Source: Labrys monachus (GTDB lineage: Bacteria; Pseudomonadota; Alphaproteobacteria; Rhizobiales; Labraceae). From it: DNA of 64,000 bases. The DNA lies in contig NZ_JAUSVK010000001.1 in assembly GCF_030814655.1 (NCBI RefSeq), forward strand, positions 6,579,001 to 6,643,000, read 5' to 3'. Below, one piece after another: positions 49,284-57,672 of this stretch (position 1 is the first letter of the stretch; the number at the start of each line of letters is the position of its first letter). A program made the translations under genes and the position numbers. The notes below the pieces were generated by a model. It was not told the origin of the DNA. It did not search any database and worked only from the letters and a program-made list of their open reading frames with translations.

Positions 49284-50168
49284 GGCAACGCCATTCTTCC
49301 CGGTCTCGGCCTCGGCCTGCTGGCTGCGGTCTCCTACGGATCGAACGTGCCTTTCGCCAAATTGTCGGCCGAAGCCGGCGTGTCCGGGCCCAATGTGGTG
49401 TTCTACCGCTCCCTCCTGATGGTGGCGCTGCTCGGCCTGTTCGCCCTCTCGCGCCGTGCGCCGCTGGCGGTGCCGCAAGGGGTGCGTCTGCCGGTGCTGG
49501 GGCTCGGCGTCGCCACCAGCTTCGTGGGGATCTGCTACATCTCCTCGGTCGCCTTCATTCCGGTCGGCGTCGCCACCATCATCTATTACCTCTATCCCCT
49601 GGTCATCCTCGTCGTCAGCCCGTGGGTGGACAGCGAGCGCCTGACGCCGGCGCGGCTGATGATCTTCGCCCTGGCCTTTCTCGGCCTCGTCGTCGCCATC
49701 GGCCCGGCCTTCACCTCGCTCGACCCGCGCGGGCTCGTGCTGGCGATGCTGGGTTCGGCCGCCGCCGCGGCGCAATTCTTCTTCGCCGCGCGGGCGACCC
49801 GGGCCATCGGGCCGGTCGCAGCCGGCTTCTGGGCGCAGGCGATCCAGATGCCGGCCGCGCTCGGCATCTGCCTCCTGGCCGGCGGTCCGGTTGCGCCCGC
49901 CGCTCTCGCCGGGGCGGCCTGGCCCGTGGGCATGACATGCGCGCTCTTCATCCTGGCCTTTGCCCTCCATCTGGCGTCGGCGCGGATGGCGCCGCCCGCC
50001 GCGCTCGGGCTGGTGTTCTGCGCCGAGCCGGTGGCCTCGATCCTGCTTGCGGCGCGCCTGCTCGGCGAGACGCTCGCGCCGGCGCAGCTGGCCGGCGGCT
50101 GCCTCGTGCTCCTCGCCATCGTCGGCTCGGTCGTGGTCGAGAGCCGCAGGCCGGCGCTCGGCACATGA
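49278..50168 (+). CDS. EamA/DMT-family transporter
   Basis: A 296-aa membrane protein with ten helices in two EamA halves (LGLGLLAAVSYGSNVPFAKL; LAMLGSAAAAAQFFFAARAT; FCAEPVASILLAARLLGE). DMT proteins export amino acids or metabolites; the substrate here is unknown. The ATG at 49278 is the third of three tandem repeats and is coupled by ATGA to an upstream mini-ORF. Its stop overlaps the next gene by four bases (ATGA), so it is co-translated with the CobW protein. Confidence 0.9.
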   Translation: MNGNAILPGLGLGLLAAVSYGSNVPFAKLSAEAGVSGPNVVFYRSLLMVALLGLFALSRRAPLAVPQGVRLPVLGLGVATSFVGICYISSVAFIPVGVATIIYYLYPLVILVVSPWVDSERLTPARLMIFALAFLGLVVAIGPAFTSLDPRGLVLAMLGSAAAAAQFFFAARATRAIGPVAAGFWAQAIQMPAALGICLLAGGPVAPAALAGAAWPVGMTCALFILAFALHLASARMAPPAALGLVFCAEPVASILLAARLLGETLAPAQLAGGCLVLLAIVGSVVVESRRPALGT

Positions 50169-51223
50169 CCGCGCGCATCGCCATTCCGGCCTTCGTGCTC
50201 ACCGGCTTCCTCGGCGCCGGCAAGACGACCCTGCTCAACCGCCTCCTCAAGGATCCGGCGCTCGCCGACACCGCCGTCGTCATCAACGAGTTCGGCGATG
50301 CCGGGCTCGACCATCTCCTGGTGGAGAAATCCGGCGACGGCGTCGTGCTGCTCGCGTCCGGATGCCTGTGCTGCAGCCTGCGCGGCGACCTCGTCGACAC
50401 GCTGGCCGATCTCGCGGCGCGGCGCGAGACGGGGGCCCTGCCGCCCTTCGGCCGGGTGGTGATCGAGACCACCGGGCTCGCCCATCCCACGCCCGTGCTG
50501 CAGACGCTGATGGCGCCGCCCGTGGTGGCGGCGGGCTATGTCCTCGCCGGGGTGATCGCCGTGGCGGATGCGCAGCGCGGGGAGGCGCTCCTCGATGCGC
50601 ATGCCGAGAGCGTCGCCCAGATCGCCGTCGCCGACCGCATCCTGGTCAGCAAGGCCGACCTCGCCGGGGCCGGCCTCGATCCCTTCCTCGCACGTCTCGG
50701 CAGGCTCAATCCGCGGGCGACGATCGACCTGGTGCAGGACGTCCGGCCCGGCGACCTCCTCGCCGCGGCGCCCCTGCCGCTGCCGCCGGCCGACGCGCCC
50801 GCGCCGGCCCTGCGCCTCGGCCGTCCGGCCGCGACCGCGGCACGCCCGGTGTTCGGCGCCCATGACGCGGCGATCGCCTCCTTCGTGCTGACCGCCGACA
50901 AGGCGATGGCGCCGCACCGGCTGGGCGCCTTCCTCGACGAATTGCGCGAGCGGCACGGCGACGGGCTGCTGCGCTTCAAGGCGCTGGTGAAGCTCGCCGA
51001 CGACCCGGAGCGGCCGGTGGTCATCCACGGCGTGCAGCATGTCCTGCATCCGCTCGTGCGGCTCGACGCCTGGCCGGACGGCGACCGGCGCAGCCGCCTC
51101 GTCTTCATCATGCGCGACGTCGACCGGCGGCGGATCGAAGACCTGTTCGCCGCCTTCTGCGGCGAGCCGCGCCTCGACGCGCCGGACGTCGCCGCCCTCA
51201 CCGACAATCCGCTGGCGTTCTGA
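50165..51223 (+). CDS. CobW/COG0523-family GTPase (metal chaperone type)
   Basis: A 352-aa G3E GTPase. The P-loop is GFLGAGKTTLLN (residues 14-25), the metal-binding CLCC motif is at residues 67-70 (SGCLCCSLRG), VIETTGLAHPTPV holds the switch, and VSKADL is the base-recognition loop. A CobW C-terminal domain follows (LLRFKALVKLADDPERPVVI). Such proteins deliver zinc, cobalt or iron to target enzymes. No metal regulator or cobalamin genes adjoin; coupling to the EamA exporter suggests a linked role. Confidence 0.92.
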   Translation: MTARIAIPAFVLTGFLGAGKTTLLNRLLKDPALADTAVVINEFGDAGLDHLLVEKSGDGVVLLASGCLCCSLRGDLVDTLADLAARRETGALPPFGRVVIETTGLAHPTPVLQTLMAPPVVAAGYVLAGVIAVADAQRGEALLDAHAESVAQIAVADRILVSKADLAGAGLDPFLARLGRLNPRATIDLVQDVRPGDLLAAAPLPLPPADAPAPALRLGRPAATAARPVFGAHDAAIASFVLTADKAMAPHRLGAFLDELRERHGDGLLRFKALVKLADDPERPVVIHGVQHVLHPLVRLDAWPDGDRRSRLVFIMRDVDRRRIEDLFAAFCGEPRLDAPDVAALTDNPLAF

Positions 51224-51254
51224 CGGGCGCCCGGGAGCGGGTCCGAGGCCGGCC

Positions 51255-51299
51255 GGAACCCATCACCGCACCATTGGCAGGACGGTGTTTATGGGTTCC
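51255..51299. repeat. Intergenic hairpin element before maiA
   Basis: GGAACCCAT-CACCG and CGGTG-TTT-ATGGGTTCC pair over 14 bases around a 14-base loop. The following GGGTCCGCC..CCGGAGTGACGG looks like the continuation of a REP-type element. Confidence 0.65.
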
Positions 51300-51424
51300 G
51301 GGTCCGCCTTTCCGGCGCCCCGGAGTGACGGTCGCGATTCGATCTGAACCCATCGCGCTCCAGCACTCCGACCTCACCGGAATGTGGCTGGCCCCGCCGG
51401 CGGATCGGCGCTACCACGTCGGCC

Positions 51425-52078
51425 ATGATCAGGATGTATGGCTTCTGGCGCTCCGCCGCCTCGTTCCGCGTGCGCATCGCGCTCAATCTCAAGGGTCTTC
51501 CCTATGAGGAGACCATGGTCGACATCGATGCGGGCGAACAATATGCGTCCGGCTATCACGCCATGAACCCCCAATCGGCCGTGCCGTCGGTCTTCGTCGA
51601 CGACGGGCCGCCGCTCACCCAGTCGCTGGCGATCGTCGAATATCTGGAGGAAACCCATCCCGAGCCGCCGCTGCTGCCGGCCGATGCGCGTGGCCGGGCG
51701 CGGGTGCGGTCGCTGGCGCTGCTGTTCGCCGCGGACCACCATCCGCTGATCGTGCCGCGCGTCCGCCGCTATCTGAGCGAGGAACTGCATGTGGACGATG
51801 CCGGACGCACGGCCTGGATCCGCCACTGGTTCCGCGAAGGGCTGGTCCAGGGCGAAGCGCGGCTCGCCGGCGACGCCGCGACGGGGCGCTTCTGCCATGG
51901 CGACACGCCGACATCAGCCGATCTCTGCCTGATCAGCCAGGTCATGGGCGCACGGGGCTTCCAGGTGACGACCGCCGACCTGCCCGCCATCAGCCGCATC
52001 GCCGAAAACTGCCTTGCCGAGGAGGCCTTCGCGCGTGCGCTGCCGCTGCGCCAGCCGGGGGCGCCGGCCTCGCACTGA
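51425..52078 (+). CDS. maiA: Maleylacetoacetate isomerase (zeta-class GST)
   Basis: A 217-aa glutathione-dependent isomerase of tyrosine/homogentisate breakdown. The zeta signature is FWRSAASFRVRIALNLKGL, with the catalytic Ser, followed by MNPQSAVPSVFVDDG and TQSLAIVEYLEETHPEPPLLP. ATG at 51425 and 51434 are both possible. No hmgA or fahA genes are nearby, so it may work alone or with distant partners. Confidence 0.92.
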   Translation: MIRMYGFWRSAASFRVRIALNLKGLPYEETMVDIDAGEQYASGYHAMNPQSAVPSVFVDDGPPLTQSLAIVEYLEETHPEPPLLPADARGRARVRSLALLFAADHHPLIVPRVRRYLSEELHVDDAGRTAWIRHWFREGLVQGEARLAGDAATGRFCHGDTPTSADLCLISQVMGARGFQVTTADLPAISRIAENCLAEEAFARALPLRQPGAPASH

Positions 52079-52090
52079 CGGCGCGCCGGC

Positions 52091-53143
52091 CTATTGCGCG
52101 GTCACCATCTCCTCATGCGGCATCGGGCCGGGCAGGAGATCGCGCCGCCAGGGCGTGCGGCCGGCGAGGACGCCGGATTCGTGCACGATCTCGGAGACAT
52201 ATTCCTCCTGGCGGTAGGCCATGACATGCACCCCGGCGACGCCCTTGATGGCGCGGACCTGCTGGATGATGTCGATGCACAGCCGCTTGCCCTCGGCCTT
52301 CTGGTCCTGGGCGCCTTCGAGGCGGGCGATGACGGCATCGGGAATATGCACGCCGGGGACGTTGGAGCGCATCCATTTCGCCGTCCGCGCCGAGGCGAGC
52401 GGCCCGACGCCGACCAGGATGAAGCACTGCTCGTGCAGGCCCATGTCGCGGATCCGCGCCATGAAGCGCTCCAGCAGCGGCACGTCGAAGCAATATTGCG
52501 TCTGGATGAACTGCGCCCCCGCCGCGACCTTCTTGGCCAGGTTGATCGGCCGGAAGTCGTGGGGCGGCACGAAGGGATTGGCGGCGGCGCCCAGGAACAT
52601 CGCCGGCGGCGTGGTGATCGGGCGGCCGGACAGGAAGCGCTTCTCGTCGCGCATGGTGCGGATGGTGGCGAGCAGGGCGGTCGAATCGAGATCGAAGACC
52701 GGCTTGGCCTCGGGATGGTCGCCGCATTGCACGCCGTCGCCGGACAGGCACAGCACGTTGCACACGCCGAGGGCCGCCGCGCCCAGCACATTGCCCTGGA
52801 TGGCGATGCGGTTGTAGTCGCGGCAGGAGATCTGGAACACCGGCGAATAGCCGACCCGGGTCAGCAGCGCGCAGATGGCGACCGAGGACATGTGGCAATG
52901 TGCGCCGGAGCCGTCGGTGGCGTTGATCGCGTCGACCCAGCCCTCGAAGGGCTTGATCCGCTCCAGCACGTCGTCGGGATCGGCCGAATCCGGCGGGTTG
53001 AGCTCGGCGGTGACGGCGAATTCGCCGCGGCGGAGCACGCGCTCGAGCCGCCCGCGCGAGGTGTGGCCGGGCAGCTCGGGCAGCGGCGCGGCGGGGTGCG
53101 GGCCGAAATCGTCGGCGGGAGGCAGGCGGATGTCGGTGATCAT
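52091..53143 (-). CDS. metF: Methylenetetrahydrofolate reductase (MetF-type)
   Basis: A 350-aa FAD-dependent TIM-barrel enzyme interconverting 5,10-methylene-THF and 5-methyl-THF. It has ITAELNPPD-like start (FAVTAELNPPDSADP), INATDGSGAHCHMSSVAICA, NVLCLSGDGVQCGDHPEAKP and the substrate-binding FIQTQYCFDVPLLERFMARI. Its start overlaps the MetV-like gene by four bases (ATGA). The combination with MetV suggests the multi-subunit type used in C1 metabolism, possibly running in the oxidative direction, not only methionine synthesis. Confidence 0.93.
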   Translation of the reverse strand: MITDIRLPPADDFGPHPAAPLPELPGHTSRGRLERVLRRGEFAVTAELNPPDSADPDDVLERIKPFEGWVDAINATDGSGAHCHMSSVAICALLTRVGYSPVFQISCRDYNRIAIQGNVLGAAALGVCNVLCLSGDGVQCGDHPEAKPVFDLDSTALLATIRTMRDEKRFLSGRPITTPPAMFLGAAANPFVPPHDFRPINLAKKVAAGAQFIQTQYCFDVPLLERFMARIRDMGLHEQCFILVGVGPLASARTAKWMRSNVPGVHIPDAVIARLEGAQDQKAEGKRLCIDIIQQVRAIKGVAGVHVMAYRQEEYVSEIVHESGVLAGRTPWRRDLLPGPMPHEEMVTAQ

Positions 53144-53733
53144 GCCTTGGCTCCGCCGGGCTTGGATGCGCTCTTGGATGCGGCCTTGGCCGCGTTCTGG
53201 GCCGCGAGCCGCGCCGCCTCCATCCGGGCATCGTAGCCGGATTTCGCGCGGGCGACGGCGAGCCAGGACGAGCGGCCCTTGAGCCGGTGGTCGACGGCCG
53301 GCTGCGGCAGGTTGATGGCCTCGCCCGCCGCCATGGTGCGCGAGCCTTCATAGGCCTTGACCCAGACGCAGGGCATGTCGGCATAGACCTCGCAATTGCC
53401 GTTGGCGCGGACGCCGCCGCAGGGCCCGTTGCGCAGGCCCTTCGGGCAGTTCATCGGGCAGGACATGCCGGTGGAGGACAGCGCGCATTGCCCGCACATG
53501 CGGCAGTCGAACAGGGCGCCCTTCACCATCTTCTCGATGCCGGCCACCGGCCTTTCCAGCCGTTCCCAGCCGATGGCGGTGAAGACGGGCGCGAGGAACA
53601 CGAGGGTGCGCTCCAGCCTGTCATACAGCCGTTCCATCGCCGCCGACTTGCGGATGGCCCAGAAGCGCAGGGCGAACCTGTCGCGGCTGCGGGGGGGCTT
53701 TCCGGCAGGCTCGAAGGCGGCGGGCGTGCGCAT
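53140..53733 (-). CDS. metV: MetV-like methylene-THF reductase C-terminal (Cys-rich) protein
   Basis: A 197-aa protein whose centre is a Cys-rich zinc/iron-sulfur-type module: FDCRMCGQCALSSTGMSCPM, NCPKGLRNGPCGGVRANGNC, as in the MTHFR-C domain of acetogen-type MetV. The C-terminus is an Ala/Lys-rich helix. It is translationally coupled to metF and lies 26 bases after the small 'virulence factor' gene. It likely supplies electrons to or stabilises MetF. Confidence 0.88.
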   Translation of the reverse strand: MRTPAAFEPAGKPPRSRDRFALRFWAIRKSAAMERLYDRLERTLVFLAPVFTAIGWERLERPVAGIEKMVKGALFDCRMCGQCALSSTGMSCPMNCPKGLRNGPCGGVRANGNCEVYADMPCVWVKAYEGSRTMAAGEAINLPQPAVDHRLKGRSSWLAVARAKSGYDARMEAARLAAQNAAKAASKSASKPGGAKA

Positions 53734-53759
53734 GGATCGATGACTCCGGGGCCGGGGGG

Positions 53760-54062
53760 CTATACCCCCTCTCTGCCGCCATTCTTGGCAAGAGCGACCA
53801 GCCGCTCCTTGTCGTATTCCGCCTCGATCTTCGCCATCGCCGCCGAAACCTCGGCTTCGAGGTCGCTGCCGCACTCGACGGGCGCGCCGCGGCGCCATTC
53901 GGCGAGGTAATCGTCGGTTCCGGCAGCGCCCGAGCGCATCGCGGCCATGTCGATCGCCTCGGTGAAGCGCAGCGGCAATTCGCGCCGGGCGCTGGTGCGC
54001 CCCTGCTTGGCGGTGACCTGGGCGGGAATGTCGCGCCAATAGGTGATGATGAGCTGGGCCAT
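53760..54062 (-). CDS. 'Virulence factor' family small protein
   Basis: A 100-aa protein beginning MAQLIITYWRDIPAQVTAKQ, matching the Pfam family called Virulence_fact, whose members co-occur with MetF/MetV genes in alphaproteobacteria. The name is historical and says nothing about pathogenicity here. The ATG at 54062 has AGGAAAG before it. First gene of a three-gene operon with metV and metF; a helper of C1-folate chemistry is the best guess. Confidence 0.85.
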   Translation of the reverse strand: MAQLIITYWRDIPAQVTAKQGRTSARRELPLRFTEAIDMAAMRSGAAGTDDYLAEWRRGAPVECGSDLEAEVSAAMAKIEAEYDKERLVALAKNGGREGV

Positions 54063-54127
54063 GGGCTTTCCTGGGCTGGACTTCGCGGAGGCGGCGTTTC
54101 GGGGGAGGGGGAGGGCCCGCCGCCGGC

Positions 54128-54730
54128 TCAGAACGGCGTGCGGCTGCGGATTGCGGCGGCCAACGTACCCTCGTCGAGATAGTCGAGCTCGCCTCCGACC
54201 GGCACGCCATGCGCCAGTTTCGTCACCTTGACGCCGGTCGGCGCCAGCAGGTCGGTGACGTAATGGGCGGTGGTCTGGCCGTCGACGGTGGCGTTGAGCG
54301 CCAGCATCACCTCGGTGACGCCGCCGGCCGAGACGCGCGCGACGAGGCCGTCGATATTGAGGTCGCCCGGGCCGATGCCGTCGAGCGGCGAGAGCGTGCC
54401 GCCGAGCACGTGGTAGCGCGCATTGATCACGCCGGCGCGCTCCAGCGCCCAGAGGTCGCCGACGGTCTCGACCACCACGAGGAGCGAGGTGTCGCGCCGC
54501 GGATCCCGGCAGAGGGTGCAGGGGTCGGCAGTGTCGATATTGCCGCAGTTCGAGCACACCACCACCCGCTCGCAGGCGATCTGCAGGGCGGCGGCGAGCG
54601 GCACCATCAGCTGGTCGCGCTTCTTGATCAGCGTCAGCGCAGCCCGGCGCGCCGAGCGCGGCCCCAGGCCGGGCAGCCTCGCGAGCAATTGGATGAGACG
54701 TTCGATTTCGGGGCCGGTGACGGATGCCAT
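54128..54730 (-). CDS. recR: Recombination mediator protein RecR
   Basis: A 200-aa protein that with RecO loads RecA at gaps. It has the helix-hairpin-helix [20 protein letters not shown], the Cys4 zinc finger ([16 protein letters not shown]) and a TOPRIM domain ([33 protein letters not shown]). The start at 54730 gives the family N-terminus. It follows ybaB and dnaX on the same strand, the conserved order. Confidence 0.96.
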   Translation of the reverse strand: MASVTGPEIERLIQLLARLPGLGPRSARRAALTLIKKRDQLMVPLAAALQIACERVVVCSNCGNIDTADPCTLCRDPRRDTSLLVVVETVGDLWALERAGVINARYHVLGGTLSPLDGIGPGDLNIDGLVARVSAGGVTEVMLALNATVDGQTTAHYVTDLLAPTGVKVTKLAHGVPVGGELDYLDEGTLAAAIRSRTPF

Positions 54731-54846
54731 GGCGATCAGATAGGCGATCCATGCACCGGGTGCGAGGGGGAATCGGGGTTTTGCACGGATGAGGCGGCGG
54801 GAGCGCCGCCTCATCCGGATTCATGCCGCTCCGCGCATGGGCGTTG

Positions 54847-55170
54847 TCAGAAGGGAAGCTTCATGCCCGGCGGGATCGGCAGGCCCGCGGTGAGGGCGCC
54901 CATCTTCTCCTGCATCAGCCGCTCGCCCTTGGCGCGGGCGTCGTTGTGGGCGGCGAGGATGAGATCCTCGACGATCTCCCTCTCCTCGGGCTTGAAGAGG
55001 CTGTCGTCGACGGCGATGGCCTTCATCTCGCCCTTGGCGGTCAGGCGCACCTTGACGAGGCCGCCGCCGGCCACGCCTTCCACCTCGGTCCGCTCCAGCT
55101 CGGCCTGCAGGTCCTGCATCTTGGACTGCATGGCCTGGACCTGCTTCATCATACCCATCACGTCTTTCAT
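54847..55170 (-). CDS. ybaB: YbaB/EbfC nucleoid-associated protein
   Basis: A 107-aa DNA-binding dimer. The start MKDVMGMMKQVQAMQSKMQD and VEGVAGGGLVKVRLTAKGEM are typical. It lies between dnaX and recR, as in most proteobacteria; 125 bases separate it from dnaX, most of them a copy of a dispersed repeat. Confidence 0.95.
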   Translation of the reverse strand: MKDVMGMMKQVQAMQSKMQDLQAELERTEVEGVAGGGLVKVRLTAKGEMKAIAVDDSLFKPEEREIVEDLILAAHNDARAKGERLMQEKMGALTAGLPIPPGMKLPF

Positions 55171-55196
55171 GGGGGCTCCTTATGCCATGGGTCTTA

Positions 55197-55294
55197 AGCG
55201 TTCCATCTTCAGACCGAGTCGCCAAGCATCGCAAAATGCTTCCGATAACAATGTGTTAAAATTGGCGAACCTGTCCTGCTTGAACGCATTTTGC
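55197..55294. repeat. 97-bp dispersed repeat, copy B
   Basis: Homologous end to end with 24434-24530. The terminator stem of copy A is decayed here, but an inverted pair GCAAAATGC / GCATTTTGC remains. It fills the gap between ybaB and the dnaX stop. Confidence 0.75.
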
Positions 55295-55295
55295 T

Positions 55296-57059
55296 TTATA
55301 GGTCGTCGGCCGAATAGATGTGGCCGTCGTCGGCGTCGTCCGCCTCGTCGTCGGGAGCGGGCGGCAAGGCCTGCACGGCCACCGGCCCGTTGTCGCGGAC
55401 GTCGACGATCTCGGCGCCCGGAAAGCGCTCCATCGCGGCGCGCACCAGCGGATCGGCACGCACGCCGGTGAGCACGGCCGCCTGCCGCGCCTCCGCCTGT
55501 TCGCGAAGCGTCGGCGCGCCCTTCTCCGAGGAGATGACCACGAGCCAGCGCCGGCTCGTCCAGTCCGACAATTTGCGCGAGAGATCGTTGACCAGCCCCT
55601 GCGGCGAGCCCGGCTCGAGCGCGACGTCGAGCCGGCCGTCGGCGAAGGCGACCAGCCGCACGAAACGCTCGAGGGCGAGCTTCAGCGGCAGGTCGCGCTT
55701 TTCCATGGCGAGGCCGACGATCTCGGGAAAGCTCGCCAAGGCGCGCACCGGCACGGCAGGGGCGGCGGGCTCCGCCTGGAAGGCGGGCCGCGGCTGCGAG
55801 GAACTGGTGATGAGCTGCGCGCGCGGCGCGGCGGGAGGGGCGGACGGAGCCGGCGCGGCATTGCGGGCCGGCACGCCCCTGCCGTCCGACAATTGGCGGA
55901 TGAGCTCGTCGGGGGACGGCAGGTCGGCCGCATAGCACAGCCGCGCCAGCACCATGTCGGCGGCGGCCAGCGGCCGTGCGGCCGTCTGCGTCTCGGGAAT
56001 GCCCTTGAGCAGCATCTGCCACTGGCGGGTCAGCGCCCGCATCGACAGCTTCTGCGCGAGGTCCGACGCACGGGTCCGCTCGATCTCGGTGGCCGAGGCG
56101 TCCTTCGCCGCGGCGGGCGAGATCTTCACGCGCGTGACGAAATGGGTGAACTCGGCCAGCTCCGACAGCACGACGGCCGGGTCGGCCCCCTGGTCGTACT
56201 GGTCGCGCAGCTCGTCGAGCGCCGCGGCGGCATCGCCCCGCATCACCGCCTCGAACAGGTCGATCACGCGCGAGCGGTCGGCCAGGCCCAGCATCGCGCG
56301 CACGCTTTCGGCATCGATCGAGCCGCCGCCATGGGCGATGGCCTGGTCGAGCAGCGACAGCGAATCGCGGACCGAGCCTTCCGCGGCGCGGGCGATCATC
56401 GCCAGGGCCTCCGCGTCGATGGCGACGCCCTCCTTCTCGCAGATGGCGGCGAGATGGCGCGCGAGCAGGCCGCTGTCGACCCGGCGCAGGTCGAAGCGCT
56501 GGCAGCGCGACAGGATGGTGATGGGGACCTTGCGGATCTCGGTGGTGGCGAAGACGAACTTGACGTGCGGCGGCGGCTCTTCTAGCGTCTTCAGCAGCGC
56601 GTTGAAGGCGTTGGTGGTCACCATATGGACTTCGTCCATGATGAGCACCTTGAAGCGGGCCGATACCGGCGCATAGCGCACGCCGTCGGTGATCTCGCGG
56701 ATGTTCTCGACGCCGTTGTGCGAGGCGGCGTCGAGCTCCATCACGTCGATGTGGCGGCTGTCGATGATGGCCTGGCAGTGGCGCCCGAGCACGGGCATGT
56801 GGATGGTCGGCTTGCCGCCGCCCTCGGCCGGCTCGTAATTGAGGCCGCGCGCCAGGATGCGCGCCGTCGTGGTCTTGCCGACCCCGCGCACGCCCGTGAG
56901 CATATAGGCTTGGTGGATGCGCCCGGTCTCGAACGCATTGGACAGGGTGCGCACCATCGCATCCTGGCCGATGAGGTCGTCGAAGGTCTGCGGGCGGTAT
57001 TTGCGCGCCAGGACCCGGTAGGGCTGGGATGCAGGCGGCTGTTCGATCGCGTCTTCCAT
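55296..57059 (-). CDS. dnaX: DNA polymerase III subunit tau/gamma
   Basis: A 587-aa clamp-loader ATPase. The start YRVLARKYRPQTFDDLIGQ, P-loop GVRGVGKTTTARILARGL, Walker B region VLIMDEVHMVTTNAFNALLK and sensor-1 TEIRKVPITILSRCQRFDL are clear. The zinc module is degenerate: only one Cys (GRHCQAI) remains of the usual four. The C-terminal 200 residues are the tau-specific part, with an acidic end. I saw no obvious slippery heptamer for a gamma form. The SRP RNA gene lies just upstream. Confidence 0.96.
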   Translation of the reverse strand: MEDAIEQPPASQPYRVLARKYRPQTFDDLIGQDAMVRTLSNAFETGRIHQAYMLTGVRGVGKTTTARILARGLNYEPAEGGGKPTIHMPVLGRHCQAIIDSRHIDVMELDAASHNGVENIREITDGVRYAPVSARFKVLIMDEVHMVTTNAFNALLKTLEEPPPHVKFVFATTEIRKVPITILSRCQRFDLRRVDSGLLARHLAAICEKEGVAIDAEALAMIARAAEGSVRDSLSLLDQAIAHGGGSIDAESVRAMLGLADRSRVIDLFEAVMRGDAAAALDELRDQYDQGADPAVVLSELAEFTHFVTRVKISPAAAKDASATEIERTRASDLAQKLSMRALTRQWQMLLKGIPETQTAARPLAAADMVLARLCYAADLPSPDELIRQLSDGRGVPARNAAPAPSAPPAAPRAQLITSSSQPRPAFQAEPAAPAVPVRALASFPEIVGLAMEKRDLPLKLALERFVRLVAFADGRLDVALEPGSPQGLVNDLSRKLSDWTSRRWLVVISSEKGAPTLREQAEARQAAVLTGVRADPLVRAAMERFPGAEIVDVRDNGPVAVQALPPAPDDEADDADDGHIYSADDL

Positions 57060-57113
57060 CAAATCCTCCGATTCCCTCGAAGGGGGCCGTGCGCGATGCT
57101 GCCGCAAAAACGA

Positions 57114-57215
57114 GGCAGGAGGCTGGACGAAGACCCGCAGCGGTCTCGTTGGGGCTGCTTCCTTCCGGACCTGACCCGGTTGGCGAGTGTTGCGTCCACC
57201 GCCAACCTCCCGGCC
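57114..57215 (-). ncRNA. ffs: Signal recognition particle RNA (4.5S, small bacterial type)
   Basis: The minus strand contains GGGTCAGGTCCGGAAGGAAGCAGCC, given here only as its invariant parts GGTCAGG, TCCGGAAGGAAGCAGCC, the SRP54 (Ffh)-binding apical hairpin. Flanks pair (GGAGG at the 5' side with CCTCC at the 3' side), giving about 100 bases, the size of small bacterial SRP RNAs. The position just upstream of dnaX on the same strand is usual in alphaproteobacteria. Ends are approximate; TTTTT about 5 bases beyond may terminate it. Confidence 0.92.
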
Positions 57216-57672
57216 GGGTATATGGGGCATTCGGCGCCGAATGACAAGCGGGCGGGCCGAATTTCCCGCCCTGCGACAGATTGTCGGAATTTCCGGTGGT
57301 TTTACCACAAAAACCATTTGGACTTTGCTGCCCGAGCGACTATCTAGGGATACAGGAATCGTTCGGGGCTGGCGTCGATAGTACGAGCCGGCTTTGGTGC
57401 GGGAAGCACTCTTGTCGAACATCGAGCGAAGCGCTCGTTCGCCCCAACGATAGAAATGCCCATTCCGATCTGCAAGAGCCGAGGTGGCGATCTGGCGGAA
57501 TGTGCGGCTGCGCGCGACGCAGATGGGACCATGATTTCCTTGTCCTGCGCCTGGATCGAAGCATTGCGATGGTTTTCCTGACCGGGTGCGGATCGAAACA
57601 TGGCGAGGGACATGGCGGGACCTCATGCCCCTGCGGGCACGCGCAACTCGAAGCGGAGAATGAGACCTATCC
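57216..57672. other. Intergenic region between SRP RNA and the DUF4167 gene
   Basis: 457 bases. It must contain the promoter of the SRP RNA (leftward) and of the DUF4167 gene (rightward). Several short frames exist on both strands, but none has a ribosome site, a recognisable motif or family sequence. No RNA gene was recognised in it. Confidence 0.4.

Noticed and set aside
53760-54062. Pathogenicity role implied by the family name 'virulence factor'
   Set aside because: The gene is coupled to folate-reductase genes and the name is historical; no virulence context exists in the window.
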